NCBI GenBank assembly: GCA_001028025.1
Contig: LDAQ01000078.1
Span: forward strand, 1 to 11,277
Source of the DNA: Faecalicatena fissicatena
GTDB taxonomy: Bacteria; Bacillota; Clostridia; Lachnospirales; Lachnospiraceae
DNA length: 11,277 nt
Reading direction: 5' to 3'
Part shown: in pieces, positions 6,472-11,277 of the stretch
Layout: each line of letters starts with the position of its first letter
Numbering within the stretch: position 1 is the first letter of the stretch
Position numbers and translations under genes: made by a program
Notes under the pieces: generated by a model
Told to the model about the DNA's origin: nothing
Database searches by the model: none
The model's input: the letters and a program-made list of their open reading frames with translations, nothing else

Positions 6472-6643
6472 GGGGCGGCGTATGGGGGTTGAATTGGTGG
6501 TGCATTCGTATCTCCAGCAAGACTTTGAAGATAGAATTATCACAATTGAATTCAATTCAACTGTGATAATATCTTCAATATCTTCCACAAAGACTTAGCG
6601 TGGATACCAACCTTCCCTCAATCCAGCATCCATACGCCGCCCC
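6472..6643. repeat. Imperfect large inverted repeat with a single central hairpin
   Basis: GGGGCGGCGTATGG (6472-6485) pairs with CCATACGCCGCCCC (6630-6643). Between them the arms pair imperfectly (for example GACTTTGAAGAT against ATCTTCCACAAAGAC-type sequence). The centre is a strong hairpin: ATTATCACA (6536-6544) pairs with TGTGATAAT (6562-6570) around the palindrome ATTGAATTCAAT (6545-6556). Weak complementarity extends outward to roughly 6440 and 6680. It looks like a decayed relative of its two neighbours. Confidence 0.75.
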
Positions 6644-6693
6644 GTCCAAAGAGCGCCCCGCAGCAGGTTTTCTCCTGCCGGGGGATGCACCCA

Positions 6694-6976
6694 GCTTACC
6701 AAGAGCCGGGACGGACTGTGTAAAGCACCTGTCCTGTTTGAAATGCATCCCAGCGAGCTTAACAGCAGTTAGAAGAAATCCGCAAAATCAGCCAGAGAAA
6801 AGTTGCTTCCGAAGCAACTTTTCAGAACGCCTGAGACGCTTAATCATCAGATTAAGCGTTGAATGCGTTCGGTTCTGGCTGATTTTGCGGATTTCTTCTT
6901 ACTGCTGTTTAGCGCAGCGCCCTGTATTTCAAACAGGACAGATGCTTTACACAGTCCGTCCCGGCTCTTGGTAAGC
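6694..6976. repeat. Very large inverted repeat with two tip hairpins (Y-shaped)
   Basis: Arms 6694-6797 and 6871-6976. The outer 34 pairs are perfect; after one mismatch come 16 more, then a divergent internal loop, then blocks of 9 and 26 pairs. The centre holds two hairpins. One is an exact 13-bp stem (6797-6809/6811-6823). The other has the outer stem GAACGC/GCGTTC (6825-6830/6865-6870) and the inner stem ACGCTTAAT/ATTAAGCGT (6836-6844/6851-6859). The layout matches that of the repeats at 6128-6421 and 1-146, but the sequence is unrelated. It lies about 35 bases past the P-type ATPase stop codon. Confidence 0.93.
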
Positions 6977-6988
6977 GTCCCCTCTCTT

Positions 6989-7020
6989 ATAACCTCCCCC
7001 CTGTATCTCTTACAGGTTAT
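6989..7020 (-). other. Small hairpin over the ATPase stop codon
   Basis: CCTGTA (7000-7005) pairs with TACAGG (7011-7016), and ATAACCT (6989-6995) can alternatively pair with AGGTTAT (7014-7020). The stop codon of the P-type ATPase lies inside. There is no U-tract after it, so a terminator is not supported. It may simply be part of the structured 3' end that continues into the large inverted repeat. Confidence 0.4.
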
Positions 7021-8896
7021 GTACACGCAGGGCGCGGATCGCATTCAGCACTGCCAGAATCATCACGCCCACATCCGCAAAGATAGCAAACCACATATTG
7101 GCAATCCCCAGTGCACCAAGCCCCAGACAGGCAAACTTAATGACAAGTGCAAACACGATGTTCTGGTATACGATGTCGATACACTTTCTGGATATTTTGA
7201 TGGCCTTGGCTATCTGCATTGGATCGTCATCCATCAGGACAACGTCTGCGGCTTCAATTGCGGCGTCAGACCCCATCGCGCCCATGGCAATCCCAATGTC
7301 TGCCCTGGTCAGAACAGGGGCGTCGTTGATTCCATCCCCCACAAAGGCAAGGCGTTCTTTTTCTTTCTTTTCTTCCAGCAGTTCTTCCACCTTTGCCACT
7401 TTGTCACCCGGGAGAAGTTCGCTGTAAACCTCATCAATTTTCATGCTTGCCGCAACCTGATCGGCCACCCGTTTTGCATCGCCTGTAAGCATCACTGTTT
7501 TCTCGACGCCGGCTTTCTTGAGCTGGGCAATTGCCTCCCAGGAATGCGGTTTTTCTATATCGGAAATTACAATGTGCCCTGCATATTCTCCGTTTATCGC
7601 CATATGGACAATGGTGCCCACGCTGTGACAGTCCTGGTAAGGAATCTCCAGCTTCTGCATCAGCCTGTCATTGCCTATAGCAATCGTATTGCCATCCGCT
7701 TTTGCGACAATCCCATAGCCGCTGATTTCTTCAATGTCTTCCACCCGGCTGCGGTCGATTTCTTTGCCATAGGCCTTCTGCAGACTCTTGCTGATCGGAT
7801 GGGAGGAAGCACACTCAGCGAGGGCGGCATACTCGAGAAGCCTCTCATTTTCCATTTCATTGTGATGAACTCCTGTTACTTCAAACACTCCCTGCGTCAG
7901 CGTACCGGTTTTATCAAACACTACACATTTCACATGAGAAAGAGTCTCCAGATAGTTGGAACCTTTGATCAGGATTCCCTCTTTGCTGGCTCCCCCGATA
8001 CCTGCAAAAAAGCTCAGAGGAATGCTGATGACCAGCGCGCACGGACAGCTGATAACCAGGAAGGTCAGTGCACGATAGATCCAGTCCCCCCATGCAGGTG
8101 CCAGTCCCAGGAAAAGCATCCGCACGATGGGCGGCAGCACCGCCAGCGCCAGAGCACTGTAACAAACGGCCGGAGTATATACTCTGGCAAACTTGGAGAT
8201 AAATTCTTCAGATCTGGACTTCCGGGAACTGGAATTTTCCACCAGCTCCAGAATTTTAGAAACCGTAGATTCTCCAAACTCTTTGGTTGTGCGGATTTTC
8301 AGAAGACCGGACATATTGATACATCCGCTAATGATTTCATCGCCGGTTTGCACGTCTCTTGGCAGGCTCTCACCGGTCAGAGCGCTTGTATTGAGCGCGG
8401 CATTTCCTTCTGTTACGATACCGTCAATCGGCACTTTTTCACCGGGCTGAACCACTACCGTACTGCCGATCTCCACTTCGTCCGGATCAACCTGCTTCAG
8501 TCTGCCGTCTTGCTCCACATTGGCATAGTCCGGACGTATATCCATCAGGGCGCTGATATTTTTGCGGCTTTTCCCCACTGCATAACTCTGGAACAGCTCT
8601 CCGATCTGATAGAACAGCATAACGGCAATCGCCTCATTGTAATCCCCGCTTTTACTATAGACAGCAAGAACAAAAGCACCGACAGTTGCAACCGCCATCA
8701 GGAAATTTTCGTCAAAAACACGCCGGTTTTTTATTCCTTTTCCTGCTTTCCTTAAAATATCATATCCAATGATAAGATAAACAGCCAGGTAAAGTACAAG
8801 CCGCAGAATCCCCGTTACTGGAATAAAATGCAGCACAATCAGCATAACCGCGGCTATGATAATGCGAATCAGCATCTTTTTTTGTTTCTTATTCAT
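7010..8896 (-). CDS. Zn2+/Cd2+/Pb2+-exporting P-type ATPase (P1B-2)
   Basis: Pump of 628 residues that exports soft divalent metals from the cytosol. In order: an N-terminal pair of membrane segments (about 9-46), the actuator motif TGES (174-177), the metal-binding CPC (284-286) in membrane segment 6, the phosphorylation motif DKTGT (D328), the nucleotide-domain HP (H366, P367), TGDA (471-474) and GDGIND (520-525). K587 and D608 in the last membrane segments match the ZntA/CadA pattern for zinc, cadmium and lead rather than copper. The usual N-terminal HMA domain is absent; a separate HMA protein is encoded directly upstream. AGGGGGT lies five bases before ATG 8896. A partial terminator between the two genes may reduce its expression relative to the HMA protein. 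Expression is probably controlled by the divergent ArsR-AraC regulator. Confidence 0.95.
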   Translation of the reverse strand: MNKKQKKMLIRIIIAAVMLIVLHFIPVTGILRLVLYLAVYLIIGYDILRKAGKGIKNRRVFDENFLMAVATVGAFVLAVYSKSGDYNEAIAVMLFYQIGELFQSYAVGKSRKNISALMDIRPDYANVEQDGRLKQVDPDEVEIGSTVVVQPGEKVPIDGIVTEGNAALNTSALTGESLPRDVQTGDEIISGCINMSGLLKIRTTKEFGESTVSKILELVENSSSRKSRSEEFISKFARVYTPAVCYSALALAVLPPIVRMLFLGLAPAWGDWIYRALTFLVISCPCALVISIPLSFFAGIGGASKEGILIKGSNYLETLSHVKCVVFDKTGTLTQGVFEVTGVHHNEMENERLLEYAALAECASSHPISKSLQKAYGKEIDRSRVEDIEEISGYGIVAKADGNTIAIGNDRLMQKLEIPYQDCHSVGTIVHMAINGEYAGHIVISDIEKPHSWEAIAQLKKAGVEKTVMLTGDAKRVADQVAASMKIDEVYSELLPGDKVAKVEELLEEKKEKERLAFVGDGINDAPVLTRADIGIAMGAMGSDAAIEAADVVLMDDDPMQIAKAIKISRKCIDIVYQNIVFALVIKFACLGLGALGIANMWFAIFADVGVMILAVLNAIRALRVHNL

Positions 8897-8920
8897 AGTT
8901 TACCCCCTTTTCCCTGAAAG

Positions 8921-8956
8921 AACAAAACGCCTCTTTTGCTTTTGGCAGCGGAGGCG
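8921..8956 (-). terminator. Possible internal attenuator between HMA gene and ATPase gene
   Basis: On the minus strand, CGCCTC (8951-8956) pairs with GAGGCG (8928-8933), followed by TTTTGTT (8927-8921). The stem is short and its loop is 17 bases with an internal CAGC/GCTT-rich segment, so it would be leaky. It lies between the HMA gene and the ATPase gene and could allow more HMA protein than pump. Confidence 0.45.
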
Positions 8957-8970
8957 CTTTATCACTTTAA

Positions 8971-9189
8971 TCAGAGTTCGATCCCGCAGTCCGGCTCCAC
9001 TTTTTTGCAGGCCTTTAATACTGTCTGCATAACCTGCCCGGGCTCCTGGCCTTCCTCAAACTCCACGATCATTTTCTGCGTCATAAAGTTGACCGTTGCT
9101 CCTGCAACACCGGCAGTCTTTCGGGCAGCCTCTTCCATCAGGTTTGCACAGTTTGCACAGTCTACTTCAATTTTGTAAGTCTTTTTCAT
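8971..9189 (-). CDS. HMA-type heavy-metal-binding protein
   Basis: Free-standing HMA domain of 72 residues. It has a ferredoxin-like fold and the metal motif DCANCA (C11, C14), typical of the N-terminal domain of zinc/cadmium ATPases rather than of copper chaperones. An extra cysteine-bearing tail, KKVEPDCGIEL, may add a ligand (C68). It precedes the P-type ATPase, which lacks this domain, so it probably acts in trans as the pump's metal donor or regulatory domain. The start at 9189 has AAGGAG eight bases upstream. A longer open frame upstream runs through the promoter and operator and should not be used. Confidence 0.93.
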   Translation of the reverse strand: MKKTYKIEVDCANCANLMEEAARKTAGVAGATVNFMTQKMIVEFEEGQEPGQVMQTVLKACKKVEPDCGIEL

Positions 9190-9219
9190 GAGAAATACTC
9201 CTTCCGGTTTTTCAATTAT

Positions 9220-9243
9220 ATGATTAAGTACTTGTTTAATCAT
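9220..9243. promoter_or_regulatory. Metalloregulator operator (ArsR/SmtB type inverted repeat)
   Basis: ATGATTAA (9220-9227) and TTAATCAT (9236-9243) form a perfect 8-8-8 inverted repeat, similar in form to the ATATGA-n-TCATAT-like operators of SmtB/CzrA/CadC repressors. It overlaps the -35 of the plus-strand regulator promoter and lies at the start point of the minus-strand HMA/ATPase promoter, so one bound dimer could block both. Confidence 0.75.
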
Positions 9244-9260
9244 TGTGTGTGTAGTATAAT
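9232..9260 (+). promoter_or_regulatory. Promoter of the ArsR-AraC regulator
   Basis: TTGTTT (9232-9237), a 17-base spacer and a perfect TATAAT (9255-9260). Its -10 overlaps the -10 of the opposing promoter, and its -35 lies in the operator, so the regulator should repress itself. The leader is about 80 bases. Confidence 0.7.
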
Positions 9261-9281
9261 ATCTAAAATTATGAAAGTCAA
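9253..9281 (-). promoter_or_regulatory. Promoter of the HMA-ATPase operon
   Basis: On the minus strand, TTGACT (9276-9281), a 17-base spacer and TATACT (9253-9258) make a near-consensus SigA promoter. Transcription would begin near 9246, directly at the operator edge, giving a leader of about 55 bases. Confidence 0.8.
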
Positions 9282-9346
9282 TCTTCCAGGGGTTTTCTCT
9301 TCCAAACGGACTAAATACACTGCCAATCGGGGCAAAAGGAGGTTTT

Positions 9347-10084
9347 ATGGAATATCTGGACTTACCACATTTCCATGGAGAACAGGAGAATGTAAAAGAA
9401 ATAAAAGAACAGCTCACTGATATCGAGCATTTTCAGATTGTATCCGATGTATTCCGGCATCTCAGTGATCCCACCAGAATCCGGATATTCTGGATGCTTT
9501 GCCATTGCGAAGAATGTGTTATTAATATTTCTGCTTTGATGGAGATGTCCAGCCCTGCGATCTCCCATCACCTGCGCCCGCTTAAGGACAGTGGATTAAT
9601 AACCAGCCGCAGGGAGGGAAAAGAGGTATATTACAAAGCTGCAGATACAGAACAGAGCCGGCTGCTTCACCTGATGATTGAGAAAGTCATGGCGATCACC
9701 TGTCCCATCCATAATAAAAGGGCGGAACACTCCACTGAGGAGCATCCCACCCAGTATCCGCCGGAACAGGTAGAAATTGCCCGGAAGGTCCATGACTATC
9801 TGATGGAAAACATAAACACCCGATGTACCATCGAATCACTTGCAAAGAGATACCTGATGAATCCGACCACATTGAAAACGGTATTCAAGGGGATCTACGG
9901 AAACTCCATCGCCGCTCATATGAAGGAACACCGTATGGAACAGGCGGCAAAACTGCTGCTGGAAACACAGGACAGCATTGCGCAGATTGCCCAGTCTGTC
10001 GGCTACGACAGCCAGAGCAAATTCACTGCAGCTTTTAAGAATTATTTTCACACTCTGCCAACCGAATACCGGAAGTCGCATTGA
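9347..10084 (+). CDS. ArsR/SmtB metalloregulator fused to an AraC-type HTH domain
   Basis: Regulator of 245 residues with two DNA-binding domains. Residues about 28-115 are an ArsR/SmtB winged helix: LSDPTRIRI at 39-47, recognition helix around SSPAISHHLRPLK (68-80) and a GKEVYYKA wing. L-C-H-C-E-E-C (C52, C54, C57) falls where CadC and ArsR carry the ELCVCD metal site, so a cysteine-based cadmium/lead/zinc sensor is likely. The helix-5 zinc ligands of SmtB/CzrA are not conserved. C119 and H122 (TCPIH) are further candidate ligands. Residues about 143-245 are an AraC-family double helix-turn-helix ending in the classic SIAQIAQSVGYDSQSKFTAAF signature. Typical ArsR proteins are about 100-120 residues, so the second half is a fusion. 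AAAGGAGGT lies just before ATG 9347. It is divergent from the HMA-ATPase operon and shares its operator. Confidence 0.92.
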   Translation: MEYLDLPHFHGEQENVKEIKEQLTDIEHFQIVSDVFRHLSDPTRIRIFWMLCHCEECVINISALMEMSSPAISHHLRPLKDSGLITSRREGKEVYYKAADTEQSRLLHLMIEKVMAITCPIHNKRAEHSTEEHPTQYPPEQVEIARKVHDYLMENINTRCTIESLAKRYLMNPTTLKTVFKGIYGNSIAAHMKEHRMEQAAKLLLETQDSIAQIAQSVGYDSQSKFTAAFKNYFHTLPTEYRKSH

Positions 10085-10104
10085 CTTTGGATTTCCCGGT
10101 ACTT

Positions 10105-11277
10105 TCACTGTATCTGCTGTTTTTTTCTGAACCATATAAAACAGACCGTAAAAAACGCAATTCCCCAGACCGTCGCTATCGGCGTGGCAAATCCTACATA
10201 TGTCAAAGATGCATCCGGCAGCCTTGACATAAAAACGGATACCGGAATTCGAATACACAGGGCTGAGATGATTCCCTGAAACATAACCGGTTTGGATATC
10301 CCATTTCCGTTAAAATAGCCAATGCTGCTGAACAAGACGCAGGTCAGAATACATTCCGGGCAGAATCCTTTCAGATAAGCGGCGCTCTGCCGTATAACCT
10401 CCGCATCGCTGGAAAATATGGAAGAAAGGAGCTCGCCGCCGAAAAAGCTGAATAAAAACATAAAAACTCCCACAATACCGCCGCCAATCATAGCTGTATA
10501 GAATCCCTGGAATGCGCGTTTGAGTTTGCCTGCACCAACATTATGTGCAACAAATGCAGATACACTCTGCATAACGGAAACCGGAACCAGCAGCATAAAG
10601 GATACGAGTTTCTGCGCAACACCATAGCCCGCCGACGGCATCAGCCCCATACGGTTTACAATCGAATTAATCACCAGGAACGAGATCTGTACCGTTGTCT
10701 CCTGCAGGGCAATGGGGACTCCCACCCGTAGAATCTTTCTCAGCTCTATTCTCGATACCCTCAGCTGCTGCCTTGAAAATGTAATGCCCAGATCTTTCCG
10801 TTTTAGTACCGCCAATGATATGATTACCGATACCAGCTGTGCAAGAACCGTTGCCAATGCGGCTCCTGCCACATCCATATGTAGAACTCCTACAAAAAAC
10901 AAATCCCCAATAATATTTACCACACAGGCTATCCCCACAAAAAGGAACGGCAGATTCGCGTTTCCCACACCCCTGAGGATACTGCTGATCACATTATAGG
11001 CGATGATTACAACAATGCCGGCCGAACAGATCTGGATATACTGAACTGTTTTGTCCACCGATTCCGCGGGCACCTGAAGAATATGCACAATATTTTCAGC
11101 AAACACCTCCAACAGAATGGTCATTAGAATCCCCAGAGCACTAAACAAAATAATGGTTGTACCGACCGTATCCCCTGCCTCTTTCGGTTTCTTCTCCCCT
11201 ATATGCTGGCCGATGATTACCGTGGAGCCCATAGCCAGGCTTGTAATGATAAATGTAGTAGGTAGACCCAAGGAACC
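10105..11277 (-). CDS. MATE family efflux transporter (partial, N terminus outside window)
   Basis: About 390 residues of a multidrug and toxin extrusion exporter; the frame stays open to the right edge, so the true start lies beyond it. Family features are GLPTTFIITSLAMGSTVIIGQ at the visible beginning (membrane segment 2 and the G-x-S-x-x-x-GQ-like loop), repeated long hydrophobic segments, the second-half repeat VGVPIALQE followed by FVAHNVGAGK (the counterpart of the first-half IGQHIGEKK), and a basic tail FRKKQQIQ. Full MATE proteins have about 450 residues, so some 60 are missing. It converges on the ArsR-AraC gene with a 20-base gap, so it probably belongs to a separate unit entering from the right. 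The substrate (drug, dye or metabolite, with Na+ or H+) cannot be told. Confidence 0.92.
   Translation of the reverse strand, partial: GSLGLPTTFIITSLAMGSTVIIGQHIGEKKPKEAGDTVGTTIILFSALGILMTILLEVFAENIVHILQVPAESVDKTVQYIQICSAGIVVIIAYNVISSILRGVGNANLPFLFVGIACVVNIIGDLFFVGVLHMDVAGAALATVLAQLVSVIISLAVLKRKDLGITFSRQQLRVSRIELRKILRVGVPIALQETTVQISFLVINSIVNRMGLMPSAGYGVAQKLVSFMLLVPVSVMQSVSAFVAHNVGAGKLKRAFQGFYTAMIGGGIVGVFMFLFSFFGGELLSSIFSSDAEVIRQSAAYLKGFCPECILTCVLFSSIGYFNGNGISKPVMFQGIISALCIRIPVSVFMSRLPDASLTYVGFATPIATVWGIAFFTVCFIWFRKKQQIQ

Larger units (their letters stand above)
6084..7009. other. Gene-free stretch made of three consecutive inverted repeats
   Basis: More than 900 bases between the ABC promoter and the end of the P-type ATPase hold no convincing coding region. 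The open frames that cross it run through repeat arms and lack ribosome binding sites. Three large palindromic elements (6128-6421, about 6472-6643 and 6694-6976) fill most of it and are annotated separately. Confidence 0.75.

Noticed and set aside
6128..6976. CRISPR array or integron-type repeats
   Set aside because: The repeats are inverted, not regularly spaced direct repeats. There are no uniform spacers and no cas or integrase gene, and the elements do not share sequence.
6863..8755. 630-codon open frame on the plus strand
   Set aside because: It is the mirror of the P-type ATPase gene, which has every family motif on the minus strand. The antisense translation has no recognisable domain, is rich in His and Cys runs, and starts inside an inverted-repeat arm without a ribosome binding site.
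9190..9417. Upstream extension of the HMA gene to 9417
   Set aside because: It would run through the divergent promoters, the operator and the start of the ArsR-AraC gene. ATG 9189 has its own ribosome binding site and begins at the family's normal N terminus.
10068..10127. Terminator between the ArsR-AraC gene and the MATE gene
   Set aside because: TACCGG and CCGGTA can pair, but the loop is over 20 bases and the T-run (10120-10126) lies too far away and inside the MATE gene.

Overview
The window looks like the chromosome of a Gram-positive anaerobe of the Clostridia, most likely Lachnospiraceae-like. The reasons are AGGAGG-type ribosome binding sites before nearly every gene, TTGACT/TATACT-type promoters, a moderate GC content, and the character of the proteins. 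This placement is an inference from style, because no rRNA or marker gene is present. Almost all genes are on the minus strand; only the ArsR-type regulator near the right end is on the plus strand.

Layout from left to right. Positions 1-433 have no gene and hold two large inverted repeats. Positions 434-2295 carry a minus-strand two-component system: an OmpR-type response regulator overlapping a HAMP histidine kinase. Upstream of it are a YdeI/OmdA-family gene (2478-3038) and a truncated dCTP deaminase (3081-3380), which lies beside what may be a head-to-head flavoprotein gene fragment. Positions 3570-6000 form a tight minus-strand operon of an ABC ATPase, an ABC-2 permease and a membrane-anchored HEGLH zinc peptidase. 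It is preceded by two 11-bp direct repeats that resemble an OmpR-family response-regulator site. Positions 6084-7009 have no gene and contain three consecutive large inverted repeats. Positions 7010-9189 carry a zinc/cadmium-exporting P-type ATPase without its own N-terminal metal-binding domain, and upstream of it a separate 72-residue HMA-type metal-binding protein. A compact divergent promoter with an inverted-repeat operator (9220-9281) separates these from the regulator at 9347-10084, an ArsR/SmtB domain fused to an AraC-type DNA-binding domain. A MATE-family exporter, cut by the right edge, converges on the regulator.

The metal module reads as a complete circuit. The ArsR-AraC protein would bind the operator that overlaps its own -35 and lies just downstream of the HMA/ATPase start point, and would release it when metal rises. 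The HMA protein could pass metal to the ATPase for export. The ABC/peptidase operon may be the target of the two-component system, as in peptide-sensing and peptide-resistance modules, but the two are separated by 1.3 kb that includes debris, so this link is an inference.

The most unusual signal is not a gene. Three separate intergenic palindromes (1-146, 6128-6421, 6694-6976) share an architecture of long, nearly perfect arms closed by two independent small hairpins, giving a Y-shaped fold. Their sequences are unrelated to one another. Two further large inverted repeats (about 230-397 and 6472-6643) are simpler relatives.
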